Part shown: piece after piece, positions 1 to 8,238 of the stretch
How positions within the stretch are numbered: the stretch's first letter is position 1
Layout of the letters: every line of letters begins with the position of its first letter
Assembly (NCBI GenBank): GCA_934725835.1
Contig: CAKVCR010000009.1
Location: 1 to 22,507 of the forward strand
Source of the DNA: an uncultured Odoribacter sp.
GTDB taxonomy: Bacteria > Bacteroidota > Bacteroidia > Bacteroidales > Marinifilaceae
Length of the DNA: 22,507 bases
Direction of reading: 5' to 3'
Made by a program: the position numbers and the translations under genes
The notes under the pieces: model-generated
What the model was told of the DNA's origin: nothing
The model's input: the letters and a program-made list of their open reading frames with translations, nothing else
The model's database searches: none

Positions 1-1145
1 TTACCATTGAGTGTGTATTTTACTCCTAAACCGTGTGCAACTTCATGGAACATCGTGTTTTCAAAGAAAGCATCAAAATTGATATATTTCTGTTGTTCCG
101 GATTAATAACGAGTTTTGAAATCGGCACCAGAATTTTATCGAATTTCGCCTGCATAGAGTTTTTCAATTGCAATTTGCGGCTACCTTTAGCTTCATGGAC
201 GCGTGGGTCATTTGGCAGGTTGATAGCAATATTCTTACTTCCTGCATTGCAGTCGCCTGCGTAGTAAATCACATCGTATGCGTTCATATCTGGATTTGCA
301 TTTGCCTTCTCTTTTTTGTATGCTTCCGGTACAGGTAGATTTTCCTGCAGTTTTGGCAAATATTGTGCGTATATAGACAAACGCTTGCTCCAATCTTTGT
401 CTTTAACAAGAATCTGACCTGAATGAGATGCTTTGTATCCGAAAAGTTGGTCTTCATAAGTTTCGATAGGACCGACAACGAAGTCCAATGTATTGTCTTG
501 CATATCCATCCAAGCCAAGTCGCTGGCTAGGTAATCATCAGTCAGAAGGGCATCGGCGCGTAATGACAAATATTTCTTCAGACCTTCATCTTCTGCCAAT
601 TCTGCAGCTTGCTTCAATAAATCTGCAGCTTTTTTTACTTGTTCAGGATAAGCTTCATGGAAAGACAAGACGATTAGTTTCCCGTCTTTGTCGCGACGAA
701 CAACGCTGTACCAGTCGGTTTTACGAGAATCTTCCAGTGCCTCGAATTCTTCTTTCGTCATATCTTGTGGATAGAAGTTAGCTCCTGCCGGTTTTGCACC
801 GATGCCTTCGATAAAAGGTTTGTTGGCATTCAGTCTATCCCATGGACCATAATTGATGGCTATGTATTTCAGTGCTGCCGGATCTCCTGCAAATTGTTTC
901 ATCAGTGCATCGCGGTTGCCATAGGCATTCTGCCAGAAAATATCTTCCATGATGTCTGCCACTTGAATCAGCAAGGGAAGCATTTTCTTTTCATTGTCAG
1001 TCAGTTTGCTGATGTCTGTCGTTAAAGGAAATTCTGCGTACTGATCAGCAAGAGCTTGATAAGGACTTTGTTTCGTTTCTTTTTTGGACTCCTTGCACGC
1101 AAACAATAGAATCCCTAAAGAGAGGATTAACAGTAGTTTTTTCAT
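1..1145 (-). CDS. M49-like (dipeptidyl-peptidase III family) zinc peptidase lipoprotein, C-terminus beyond window
   Basis: Partial: 381 residues are visible, starting at the ATG at 1145-1143, and the frame stays open to the window edge. The N-terminus is a lipoprotein signal (MKKLLLILSLGILLFAC, lipobox cysteine 17), so the protein is probably anchored in the cell envelope facing the periplasm or cell surface. Near the visible end is HEVAHGLG, with H367 and H371 as likely zinc ligands and E368 as catalytic base. The HExxHG spacing differs from the HExxGH motif of classical DPP III. From memory it fits the 'dipeptidyl-peptidase 3 family' proteins of Bacteroides, related to the peptidase half of plant Nudix hydrolase 3. 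The remaining zinc-ligand glutamate would lie outside the window. It is the last visible gene of the minus-strand tpiA operon, 41 bp after tpiA. Substrate unknown. Confidence 0.72.
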   Translation of the reverse strand, partial: MKKLLLILSLGILLFACKESKKETKQSPYQALADQYAEFPLTTDISKLTDNEKKMLPLLIQVADIMEDIFWQNAYGNRDALMKQFAGDPAALKYIAINYGPWDRLNANKPFIEGIGAKPAGANFYPQDMTKEEFEALEDSRKTDWYSVVRRDKDGKLIVLSFHEAYPEQVKKAADLLKQAAELAEDEGLKKYLSLRADALLTDDYLASDLAWMDMQDNTLDFVVGPIETYEDQLFGYKASHSGQILVKDKDWSKRLSIYAQYLPKLQENLPVPEAYKKEKANANPDMNAYDVIYYAGDCNAGSKNIAINLPNDPRVHEAKGSRKLQLKNSMQAKFDKILVPISKLVINPEQQKYINFDAFFENTMFHEVAHGLGVKYTLNG

Positions 1146-1186
1146 GTTTGTGAAATTTTATTTATGATAATTGTTTCATTGTTTCA

Positions 1187-1948
1187 TTAGTGGTTTTCTC
1201 GAGCTGTGATAATGTCCATGAAATCGTCGGCTTTCAATGAAGCTCCGCCAATCAGTCCGCCGTCAACATCCGGTTGTGAGAATAGCTCGTCTGCATTTTT
1301 GGCATTGCAGCTTCCGCCGTAAAGAATGGTAGTGTCATTTGCGGCAGTCGCGCCGTATTGGGTCGCTATTGTTTCTCGGATGAATTTGTGCATTTCCTCA
1401 GCTTGTGCAGAGGTCGCTGTTTTTCCGGTGCCGATAGCCCAAACCGGTTCGTATGCAACCACAACATGTGCAAATTGTTCTGCAGACAAGTGGAATAATC
1501 CGTTGGTCAGCTGTGCCTTCACAACATCAAAATGTTTTTCAGCTTCTCTTTCTGCCAATACTTCTCCGACGCAGAAGATGATGTCCAGACTGTTTTCCAG
1601 GGCACGTCCTACTTTCTTCACCAGAATTTCGTCAGTCTCTCCGTAATAGCTTCTTCTTTCTGAGTGACCTAGAATAACGTATTGGCAGCCGGTAGATGCC
1701 ACCATGGCAGCCGACACTTCGCCGGTATAGGCTCCTGATACTTCTGTTGCACAGTTTTGTGCAGATACTGCAATTGTTTCAGCCACTTTGTTCACTTCGC
1801 TCAGGTGAATAAAGGGAGTACCTACAATTACCGTCACATTTTTGGGTGACAATGCTTTCACACGGTCGTTTACTTCCTGTGCCAATGCTACGCCTTCTTG
1901 CAGGGTTTTGTTCATTTTCCAGTTTCCGGCAACAATTTTCTTTCTCAT
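1187..1948 (-). CDS. tpiA: triosephosphate isomerase
   Basis: Interconverts dihydroxyacetone phosphate and glyceraldehyde-3-phosphate in glycolysis and gluconeogenesis, in the cytoplasm. The 253 residues are full family length. All signatures are present: GNWKMN at residues 8-13 (N9 and K11 bind substrate), ILGHSERR at 92-99 with electrophile H95, the AYEPVWAIGTGKT block at 165-177 with catalytic base E167 and the mobile loop 6, and the phosphate-binding YGGS (210-213) and GGLIGGAS (230-237) loops. The start is the only ATG that preserves the first beta strand. It lies 38 bp behind the BT_3928-like gene on the same strand and is probably co-transcribed from the promoter upstream of the DUF1599 gene. 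Confidence 0.98.
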   Translation of the reverse strand: MRKKIVAGNWKMNKTLQEGVALAQEVNDRVKALSPKNVTVIVGTPFIHLSEVNKVAETIAVSAQNCATEVSGAYTGEVSAAMVASTGCQYVILGHSERRSYYGETDEILVKKVGRALENSLDIIFCVGEVLAEREAEKHFDVVKAQLTNGLFHLSAEQFAHVVVAYEPVWAIGTGKTATSAQAEEMHKFIRETIATQYGATAANDTTILYGGSCNAKNADELFSQPDVDGGLIGGASLKADDFMDIITARENH

Positions 1949-1986
1949 GATTAATACTTTAAAGTGTGCAACATTAGTTTATTTGT

Positions 1987-3231
1987 CTAACGTCTTTTGT
2001 TATTTTTTTTTGCTAAGTAAAATCCCAGACAAGCAAGTGCGGTCAGGATAAAAGTATATGCCAACAGTCTGTTTTTTTCAGTCTGTTGTTCATTTAGGCT
2101 ATATGCCAATAAGTCTTTATCACATAATGCTTCTACATTCGGTAGGTCACGATGTCCCCATTTATTGATGACAGTCCCTTGATGTAAAAGCACCAATCCC
2201 GGATTTGAGCGGATGACGGTCTTTAATTGTGTTTCGTCTGCCGTGCAATAGTCATAATTCACCGAGTACCTGTCTTTGTATTGTTGGACATCACTGTCAA
2301 TAGAGGCTGTCAGACCGTAGAAGCGGATGCCTTTTTCTTGCGCATAGGCCGCCAATTTATTCAAGCCTTCCTGATTTGCAGGATTGGCTTTGTTGATGTC
2401 ATATGAAATTGCAAGCAGTGTATAACCGTTATCCGTCAAAATTTCTTCTGTGATGTCGCCTAATTCGGGATGCTCGATGTTGAAATGTTGAATAGGAGTC
2501 CTGTATCCCTCTTTTACAAGTTTCTCAAAAGTATTGGCATACTCCCAATTCAGCGTATCTTGCCACGGATAATTCTCTTCTGTAAAGTCCTTCAGTTCTC
2601 CTGTTTTTTTGTTTTTATATTGCAGCGTAATTTCATATTCATCGTGTGGGGCATCTACCGGAGGAGTCATCCCTTCCGTGATGTTCTTGCCAATAGCATA
2701 TGGGCGGAAAGCGATAAGTGGGAGGTGTCTGTAGCAATATGATTCGATGCTTAACATAAATGCGATACCCAATACAATCAGTACGCTTTGTTCCAGTACA
2801 TTGAAAATGGAATGATATCTGTCTCTGTTGAAAAAAATGCCGAGAGTCAACACCAATAGCACCATATTTTTCCAAAATGTCTCCCAATTGGTCAGAATCC
2901 AGGCATCTCCGAAGCAGCCGCAGTCTGACACGGGATTTTTGATTGCCAGAATCAGGGTCAGAGGAGTCATCACCGCCATAAAAAGGAATACGCCCCATGC
3001 GGCAGTTTTAGTTTTGATGTTGAGAAATAGGCAAAGACCGGTGATAAATTCAAATAATGCCAAAGCAAAGGAAAAAAACAGGGCGCTACCATTCATCCAG
3101 CTCATGTGAAGCGCATTGAAGTAATCGATGAATTTGTAGTAGGAACCCAGTGGATCGATTCCTTTGACAAAACCGGAGTAAATAAAAATAATTCCGATTA
3201 ATATGCGGCAAATATTTCTTATGATATTCAT
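1987..3231 (-). CDS. BT_3928-like membrane protein: DoxX/MauE-type domain plus thioredoxin-like C-terminal domain
   Basis: 414 residues. The N-terminal half has about four hydrophobic helices (roughly 5-22, 48-72, 78-97, 121-135) like DoxX/MauE quinone-linked membrane proteins, plus a further helix at about 148-162. The sequence SDCGCFGD at 102-109 holds the paired cysteines C104 and C106, expected to be redox active. Residues 190-375 form a soluble domain resembling a thioredoxin fold (the TLLAISYDIN strand, then GIRFYGLTAS, then NPGLVLLHQGTVINKW), without a clear CxxC. A last helix (388-405) and a basic KKNNKRR tail anchor the C-terminus. I recall this architecture as the 'BT_3928 family', usually beside tpiA in Bacteroidales, as here. 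Its role is unknown; electron transfer or disulfide chemistry in the envelope is an inference from the cysteines. Confidence 0.85.
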   Translation of the reverse strand: MNIIRNICRILIGIIFIYSGFVKGIDPLGSYYKFIDYFNALHMSWMNGSALFFSFALALFEFITGLCLFLNIKTKTAAWGVFLFMAVMTPLTLILAIKNPVSDCGCFGDAWILTNWETFWKNMVLLVLTLGIFFNRDRYHSIFNVLEQSVLIVLGIAFMLSIESYCYRHLPLIAFRPYAIGKNITEGMTPPVDAPHDEYEITLQYKNKKTGELKDFTEENYPWQDTLNWEYANTFEKLVKEGYRTPIQHFNIEHPELGDITEEILTDNGYTLLAISYDINKANPANQEGLNKLAAYAQEKGIRFYGLTASIDSDVQQYKDRYSVNYDYCTADETQLKTVIRSNPGLVLLHQGTVINKWGHRDLPNVEALCDKDLLAYSLNEQQTEKNRLLAYTFILTALACLGFYLAKKNNKRR

Positions 3232-3256
3232 TATATCTCAGTATGGAACGATTTGC

Positions 3257-3808
3257 TTAATTCTCTTCGGTTTCTACTGTCAGTCGGATCAACGCAAACA
3301 CGGCATAGTTAATCATGTCATTATAGTTTGCATCAATACCCTCTGAAATCAGGGTTGCGCCTTCGTGGTCTTCAATTTGTTTGGTACGGTTGATTTTCAT
3401 CAGTATCAGGTCGGTATATGAACTGATACGCATATTGCGCCATGCTTCTCCGTAGTCGTGATTTTTGTTAAGCATCAAGGTCTTGGCCTGTTGAAAATAC
3501 TTGTCATATAGAGCCGTGATTTTTTCATGGTCTTCGTCTGTATCTTCCCCTCGTCCCAGTTCCAGCTGTATCAGTCCCATGATGGAATAGTTGACAATAC
3601 CGATAAATTCGGGCACAACTCCTTCATTTACCTTGCATACACCTTTCTCTTCAATGCTGCGTATGCGGTTAGCTTTGATATAAATCTGGTCGGTCAGAGA
3701 GGTCGGTCTCAGTATACGCCAGGCTGTACCATAGTCCTGCATCTTCTTTAGAAAGATGTCCCGGCAAGTCCCGATTATTAAGTCATATTCTTGTGCTGTA
3801 TCCGGCAT
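3257..3808 (-). CDS. DUF1599 (nucleotide-modification-associated) protein with duplicated domain
   Basis: 183 residues, cytoplasmic, no signal peptide. The protein is two copies of one roughly 80-residue unit: KKMQDYGTAWRILRPTSLTD (21-40) with KANRIRSIEE (45-54) in the first copy is matched by LNKNHDYGEAWRNMRISSYTD (113-132 region) with KINRTKQIED (138-147) in the second, each followed by a G..N(Y)..D/F..INYA/VNYS helix. This matches my memory of DUF1599 (PF07659), which is linked by genome context to nucleotide metabolism or modification; no reaction has been assigned that I know of. It is the first gene of the minus-strand operon with the DoxX protein (25 bp gap) and tpiA, and is divergent from folP. 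Start ATG at 3808-3806, about 33 nt from the predicted transcript start. Confidence 0.85.
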   Translation of the reverse strand: MPDTAQEYDLIIGTCRDIFLKKMQDYGTAWRILRPTSLTDQIYIKANRIRSIEEKGVCKVNEGVVPEFIGIVNYSIMGLIQLELGRGEDTDEDHEKITALYDKYFQQAKTLMLNKNHDYGEAWRNMRISSYTDLILMKINRTKQIEDHEGATLISEGIDANYNDMINYAVFALIRLTVETEEN

Positions 3809-3811
3809 GGC

Positions 3812-3841
3812 TTTGAAATATAAAAACTAGTTGTAATTTTG
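3812..3841 (+). promoter_or_regulatory. Bacteroides-type promoter for folP
   Basis: TTTG at 3812-3815 is followed after 18 bp by TAATTTTG at 3834-3841, matching the Bacteroidetes TTTG ... TAnnTTTG promoter. It reads toward folP and predicts a leader of about 45 nt. Its -7 element lies only 6 bp from the oppositely directed -7 element at 3848-3855, so the two promoters overlap and polymerase binding may be mutually exclusive. Confidence 0.55.
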
Positions 3842-3847
3842 ATACTG

Positions 3848-3855
3848 CAAATTTA
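3848..3855 (-). promoter_or_regulatory. Bacteroides-type -7 element for the DUF1599-DoxX-tpiA operon
   Basis: On the minus strand the sequence is TAAATTTG, an exact match to the Bacteroidetes sigma-ABfr -7 consensus TAnnTTTG. Predicted transcription starts near 3841, leaving a leader of about 33 nt before the DUF1599 ATG. I see no good TTTG at the -33 position, so the call rests on the -7 element alone. Confidence 0.55.
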
Positions 3856-3893
3856 CGCAAAAAAAGCAATAAAGAAAAGTAAAAAGTAAAGCC

Positions 3894-4727
3894 ATGAAAA
3901 CAATTACTTTAAATAATAAGCCCCTTGATTTTTCCACCCCTATTGTGATGGGTATTTTGAATGTGACGCCCGACTCTTTTTACGATGGCGGCAGGTATGT
4001 CAGCGAAGTGAAGGTGATTGAACGTATTCATCAGATTGTGGAAGAAGGAGCAGGAATCATTGATGTGGGAGCCTATTCCACTCGTCCGGGAGCAGCCTTT
4101 GTAGACGAAAAAGAGGAGTTGGCACGTTTGGCATGGGCTGTTGAGCTGGTAAGAAAATATTATCCGAATATGATTGTGTCTATCGATACTTTTCGGTCTG
4201 CAGTTGCACGGGAGGTAGTTGATTGTCTGGGAGATGTAATTGTTAATGATATATCGGGGGGCACAATGGATGACGATATGTTTGATTTTATTGCGAAGTC
4301 CGGAGTACCTTATATCATGATGCATATTCAGGGAACGCCGCAGACCATGCAGTTGAATCCCGTTTACGATAACGTCGTGAAAGATATACGTAAATTCTTT
4401 ACCGACCGGATTGCCATGCTTAATGAGGTTGGATTTGACAATATCATTCTTGATCCCGGTTTCGGCTTTGGCAAGACGCTCGACCATAATTACGAACTGA
4501 TGGATGGAATGGATTCTTATTTGGATTTGGAGTATCCGATTTTAGTTGGAATTTCCAGAAAAACAATGATTTATAAATTGATTGGCGGTACTGCCAATGA
4601 GGCGTTGAACGGTACGACGGTGTTGAATACCATTTCATTGTTGAAGGGAGCCTCTATTCTGCGGGTTCACGATGTGCGAGAGGCGGTGGAAGCGGTGAAA
4701 ATAACTGAAAAAATGAGAAGAAGATAA
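3894..4727 (+). CDS. folP: dihydropteroate synthase
   Basis: Condenses p-aminobenzoate with 6-hydroxymethyl-7,8-dihydropterin pyrophosphate to dihydropteroate in folate synthesis; the target of sulfonamides. 277 residues, normal length for the TIM barrel. Family blocks in order: MGILNVTPDSFYDGG (19-33, with N23 for metal/pyrophosphate), DVGAYSTRPGA (57-67; tyrosine stands where many species have glutamate), SIDTF (96-100), NDISGG (118-123), MMHIQGTPQTMQ (142-153), LDPGFGFGK (186-194), GISRK (219-223) and RVHDV (257-261), which gives the basic pyrophosphate pocket. Monocistronic here: divergent from DUF1599 and convergent with trmH. In many Bacteroidetes, as I recall, the diadenylate cyclase gene cdaA follows folP; it does not here. 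Confidence 0.97.
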   Translation: MKTITLNNKPLDFSTPIVMGILNVTPDSFYDGGRYVSEVKVIERIHQIVEEGAGIIDVGAYSTRPGAAFVDEKEELARLAWAVELVRKYYPNMIVSIDTFRSAVAREVVDCLGDVIVNDISGGTMDDDMFDFIAKSGVPYIMMHIQGTPQTMQLNPVYDNVVKDIRKFFTDRIAMLNEVGFDNIILDPGFGFGKTLDHNYELMDGMDSYLDLEYPILVGISRKTMIYKLIGGTANEALNGTTVLNTISLLKGASILRVHDVREAVEAVKITEKMRRR

Positions 4728-4728
4728 C

Positions 4729-4767
4729 AAAGAAAAGGGCAGACGGCTATTTGCCGGCCATGCCCTT
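4729..4767 (-). terminator. Terminator hairpin at the 3' end of the trmH-like gene
   Basis: AAGGGCA (4735-4741) pairs with TGCCCTT (4761-4767), with an inner CGGC/GCCG stem. Read on the minus strand the stem is followed by TTTTCTTTG (4738-4729). The last codons and the stop of the methyltransferase lie inside the hairpin. It might also slow convergent folP transcription, but there is no T-run in that direction. Confidence 0.5.
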
Positions 4768-5310
4768 GATATCTTTTAATATCGGCAGCATCGTTTGCCA
4801 TAGTACTATTCCAACGGTCACTGCGATGTTGAACGAATGTTTGGTCCCGAATTGGGGGATTTCTATGCAGTTGTCCGAAGCATCGATGACTTCCTGTTGG
4901 ACTCCTTTTACCTCATTGCCAAATACCAGTGCATACTTGCCTTGCATGTTGATATGAAAATCTTCCAATGAGGTGGTGTTCTCTGCTTGCTCGATGGAGA
5001 ATATCCGATAGCCCTCTTCTTTCAGCCGGTTGACGACTGTCAGTGTGTCCTTCTGATATTCCCATTCTACAGCTTCTTCAGCCCCTAAAGCGGTTTTGTG
5101 TACTTCCCGGTTTTCAGGGGTGGAGGTGATGCCGCACAGATATATTTTCTCGATGCGGAAGGCATCTGAAGTACGGAATACCGAACCGACGTTGTTTTGG
5201 CTGCGAATATTGTCCAATACGATTACAACGGGCAACTTCTCTGCCTTTTTGAATTGTTCCGTACTGATTCTGTGCAGCTCTTCGTTTTGTAGTTTACGAA
5301 AGTTTTCCAT
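4747..5310 (-). CDS. SpoU/TrmH-family (SPOUT) RNA 2'-O-methyltransferase
   Basis: Predicted S-adenosylmethionine-dependent methylation of a ribose 2'-OH in tRNA or rRNA. 187 residues, essentially the bare SPOUT domain with a short N-terminal extension. Motif 1 is LDNIRSQNNVGSVFRTSDAF (32-51), with N40 and R46; motif 2 is ALVFGNEVKGV (127-137); motif 3 is IEIPQFGTKHSFNIAVTVGI (149-168), the trefoil-knot SAM site. KHSFN replaces the commoner SLN. No separate substrate-binding domain is visible, so which RNA and position it modifies cannot be told. It starts 7 bp after the miaB stop on the same strand, so the two RNA-modification genes are very likely one transcript, ending at the hairpin over its stop codon. 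Confidence 0.9.
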   Translation of the reverse strand: MENFRKLQNEELHRISTEQFKKAEKLPVVIVLDNIRSQNNVGSVFRTSDAFRIEKIYLCGITSTPENREVHKTALGAEEAVEWEYQKDTLTVVNRLKEEGYRIFSIEQAENTTSLEDFHINMQGKYALVFGNEVKGVQQEVIDASDNCIEIPQFGTKHSFNIAVTVGIVLWQTMLPILKDIKGMAGK

Positions 5311-5317
5311 ATTCCTG

Positions 5318-6649
5318 TTATTTATTTTCCACCAGTTCGCCCATCAGTGTAGCAGAGGTGCAGTCTTTCACTTTGACATGGACGAACGTGCCGACTTGAA
5401 TATCTTTGGCCGGGAACACAATCACTTTGTTCTGGCTGCTACGTCCGAACATTTCGTCCTGACTTTTTTTAGAAATGCCTTCTACGAGCACCTCAAAGGT
5501 CTTGCCGATATCCCGGCGGTTGCTTTCGAGCGACCAGCCTACTTGCAAATCAATCAATTCTTGCAGACGGCGGCCTTTGGTCTCTTCGTCAATGTTGTCC
5601 GGCAGGCTCTTGGAGGCCTTGGTGCCGGGGCGTTCGGAGTATTTGAACATGTATGCCAGATCAAACCCTACCTCTTTCATCAGTGCAAGCGTTTGCTGGT
5701 AGTCTTCTTCGCTTTCGTTATGGAAACCGACAAAGACGTCTGTTGAGATTCCACAATCCGGAATAATGCGTCGGATGGCAGCAATTCGGTCGAGATACCA
5801 TTCACGGGTATATTTGCGGTTCATGTCCTTCAATACAGAGTTGCTGCCCGATTGCACGGGGAGATGGATGGACTTGCAGATATTCGGGTAGCGTGCGATG
5901 GTTTCCAGAGTCTCGTCGCTCATATCTTTCGGATGCGAAGTGGCAAAGCGGATGCGCATATTCGGTACGGTGCGTGCCACCAGTTCCAGCAGTGCCGGAA
6001 AATTCATCTCTGTTTTTTCATCTTTATATAAGTATGAATTGACGTTCTGCCCCAACAGGGTGACCTCCTTGTAGCCTCTGCGTTGCAAGTCGATAACTTC
6101 AGCTACGATGCTGTGCGGACTACGGCTGCGTTCTCTGCCTCGTGTGTAGGGCACAATGCAATAGGTACAGAAGTTATTGCATCCTCTCATAATGGATACA
6201 AATCCCGAAATAGAGGTCTCGTCAATACGTGACGGACAGATATCTTTATATGTTTCTGTTGTCGACAGCTCTATATTGATGGCTTTTTCGCCTTTTTCAG
6301 CTTTCTCTATCAAAAGGGGCAGATCCATATAAGCGTCCGGTCCGACTACAATGTTCACGTTTTTCTCTTCTTCAAACAACTTTTCGCCCAATCGTTCTGC
6401 CATACAGCCCATGATGCCCACTAGCAGATGCGGATTGTGTTTGCGGATTTCTGAAAATCCCTGTACACGGCCGCGTACGCGTTGTTCTGCATTTTCACGG
6501 ACCGAGCAGGTGTTTACGAGAATGACATCTGCCTCATTTTTGTCCTTTACGTGTTCCAGTCCGTGAGCTGTCAGAATAGCAGCCACCACTTCGCTGTCTG
6601 CCACATTCATCTGGCAACCGTAGGTTTCGATATAGAATTTTTTTGTCAT
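5318..6649 (-). CDS. miaB: tRNA-2-methylthio-N6-dimethylallyladenosine synthase
   Basis: Radical-SAM methylthiotransferase that adds the 2-methylthio group to i6A37 of tRNAs reading UNN codons. 443 residues, normal length. The N-terminal MTTase domain has the three cluster-binding cysteines C12 (TYGCQMN), C48 (NTCSVRE) and C82 (GCMAE). The radical-SAM core has the CxxxCxxC triad C157, C161 and C164 in GCNNFCTYCIVPYTRG. Later blocks include TLLGQNVNSY and HLPVQSGSN, and a C-terminal TRAM domain (about 378-440: GKTFEVLVEGIS ... IVFPAKDIQVGTFVHVKVKD). MiaB rather than MtaB or RimO is supported by the GCNNFCTYCIVPYTRGRERSR block. Probably co-transcribed with the methyltransferase gene behind it. 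Confidence 0.96.
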   Translation of the reverse strand: MTKKFYIETYGCQMNVADSEVVAAILTAHGLEHVKDKNEADVILVNTCSVRENAEQRVRGRVQGFSEIRKHNPHLLVGIMGCMAERLGEKLFEEEKNVNIVVGPDAYMDLPLLIEKAEKGEKAINIELSTTETYKDICPSRIDETSISGFVSIMRGCNNFCTYCIVPYTRGRERSRSPHSIVAEVIDLQRRGYKEVTLLGQNVNSYLYKDEKTEMNFPALLELVARTVPNMRIRFATSHPKDMSDETLETIARYPNICKSIHLPVQSGSNSVLKDMNRKYTREWYLDRIAAIRRIIPDCGISTDVFVGFHNESEEDYQQTLALMKEVGFDLAYMFKYSERPGTKASKSLPDNIDEETKGRRLQELIDLQVGWSLESNRRDIGKTFEVLVEGISKKSQDEMFGRSSQNKVIVFPAKDIQVGTFVHVKVKDCTSATLMGELVENK

Positions 6650-6680
6650 ATAATCTATGGATTCCTTTTTTGTTAGGTAA

Positions 6681-6719
6681 AATTAAAAACATCGGATTCC
6701 CTAAAATAGAAATCCGATG
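6681..6719 (-). terminator. Terminator after the FadL-type gene
   Basis: CATCGGATT (6690-6698) and AATCCGATG (6711-6719) form a perfect 9-bp stem with a 12-nt loop. On the minus strand the stem is followed by TTTTTAATTTTA, so it should end the transcript from the outer-membrane gene block before miaB. A minus-strand TATTTTTG at 6727-6720 fits the -7 consensus TAnnTTTG and could start a miaB transcript, in which case the hairpin would lie in the miaB leader. Confidence 0.75.
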
Positions 6720-6742
6720 CAAAAATAATATTTTCAATTGAG

Positions 6743-8221
6743 TTAGAAACGGATTCCGAAAGTAATCCGTGCTTCGTTTGTTTTAAAATTATTTCGTGTC
6801 GGTTGTGATACAACATCAAGAGCTGTGTCTTCTGCGTCATAGTACGAGTAGAAAATGGTCTCATTCTTTGTCCGGCGGTGTACAAATGCCGCATCGCAGT
6901 AAAATACCCCGAAGTTGAGGCCAATACCGGTCGACCAGGATTGGACACGGTTGTAGGATTTGTCAGTTTCGTAATATGGACTGTCCCAGAAACTGTATCC
7001 TGCCCGGAGGCTCACGATATTGTTGGCCCGGAATTCTGCTCCTGTCCGGAAATTGTGCGTCGGACGTAAATAGAGCTTTATGTCATCATTCTCACCCCGA
7101 TAGTTGTATCCGTCAGAAGCATTCTGGAAATATGCGTCAGTGTATTTGACAAATTCGTAATCAGCGCTGATAATAGCTTTTTGTCCAAGAACGGCAGCCA
7201 ATCCTACAGAGGCTCTCCACGGGGTGCGCATGTCAAAGTCTATATCCATTTTGTAGCTGGGTGTCCAAAAACGATACTCTTCCTTTTCTGTGGGGGAAGT
7301 GATAAAGTAGGAATCCATTGCCGTGTTCATGGTATAGTTCATATTATACCAGGTGGGGGAATGGATGGCTGCTCCGATTCGCAATTCAGGTATCGGACGG
7401 TAAATGACTCCAAACTTGATATTGGTTCCCACACCGTTCATTTTTTTGTATTCCAGAAAATTATAGTAGTCTAGTCCGGATGGGGAATTTACATCGGGAG
7501 CTTCTTGAAACTGTGAGGTCATTTTATAGTAAATATTCTGGATGCCGATACTTGCACCGATGTACAGTTTATCCTGAAAATTGGTTCCAAAAGCAAGGGT
7601 ATATTCTCCCTGATAGCCCCTTTCATTGATGTCTTTCACTTGTGCCACATCTTCGTCCGTTCCTAAGATGGAACGGTAATAGCCGGTTTCCGGGTCTCGG
7701 TCAAGCAGGTAGGCATCGTAAGCCAAGCCTGTCGTGAAACCGTCCAGATTGTCCGAATTTGCATTGCCGGCAGACATGGCCAGCATATCCGTAAATGAAT
7801 TGTTTGACACCGGCACAATCTGGCGGGTATCTCTGTTGAAATTATTCAGATTGGTGTAATAAAATCCGATATTGAACCCTTTCCAATCGAATGCAGAAGA
7901 GTAGAGGGAAAGCACACCGCCCAATCCTCCCATCTGAAAGGCTGTCTTATTCATTTTCTCTCCACTGGCTTCTGTCTTGGCAAAATTGAGAAGAGGCGTG
8001 AAACTTAATTCTGATCTACGGAACACACCGATACCTGCGGGGTTGTTCGTGATGGCAGAGATATCGCCTCCTAAAGCTGTGAAAGCTCCACCCATTGCTG
8101 CTGAGCGAGCCGTCCCCGGATTTGGCTGGCGACCGAATCTTACGATGTCTTCAAAGTTTTGTGCTTGCATTGTTATGGTCAGACAGCAAGCTATAGCTGT
8201 AATTGCAATTCTTTTCATCAT
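6743..8221 (-). CDS. OmpP1/FadL/TodX-type outer-membrane beta-barrel protein
   Basis: 492 residues with a signal peptide (MMKRIAITAIACCLTITMQA, cleavage likely after A20). The mature N-terminus and hatch region follow the FadL pattern: GTARSAAMGGAFTALGGD (36-53), then ITNNPAGIGVF (57-67), which carries the NPAG motif of the family. The rest is alternating beta strands rich in Y, F, W and N, ending in RITFGIRF with the C-terminal phenylalanine expected for BAM insertion. FadL-family barrels carry hydrophobic substrates such as long-chain fatty acids or aromatics across the outer membrane; the cargo here is unknown. It lies 17 bp downstream of the low-complexity secreted protein on the same strand. 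The second Met (position 2) is an equally good start. Confidence 0.88.
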   Translation of the reverse strand: MMKRIAITAIACCLTITMQAQNFEDIVRFGRQPNPGTARSAAMGGAFTALGGDISAITNNPAGIGVFRRSELSFTPLLNFAKTEASGEKMNKTAFQMGGLGGVLSLYSSAFDWKGFNIGFYYTNLNNFNRDTRQIVPVSNNSFTDMLAMSAGNANSDNLDGFTTGLAYDAYLLDRDPETGYYRSILGTDEDVAQVKDINERGYQGEYTLAFGTNFQDKLYIGASIGIQNIYYKMTSQFQEAPDVNSPSGLDYYNFLEYKKMNGVGTNIKFGVIYRPIPELRIGAAIHSPTWYNMNYTMNTAMDSYFITSPTEKEEYRFWTPSYKMDIDFDMRTPWRASVGLAAVLGQKAIISADYEFVKYTDAYFQNASDGYNYRGENDDIKLYLRPTHNFRTGAEFRANNIVSLRAGYSFWDSPYYETDKSYNRVQSWSTGIGLNFGVFYCDAAFVHRRTKNETIFYSYYDAEDTALDVVSQPTRNNFKTNEARITFGIRF

Positions 8222-8238
8222 TTTCTGTTTTAATTCGA

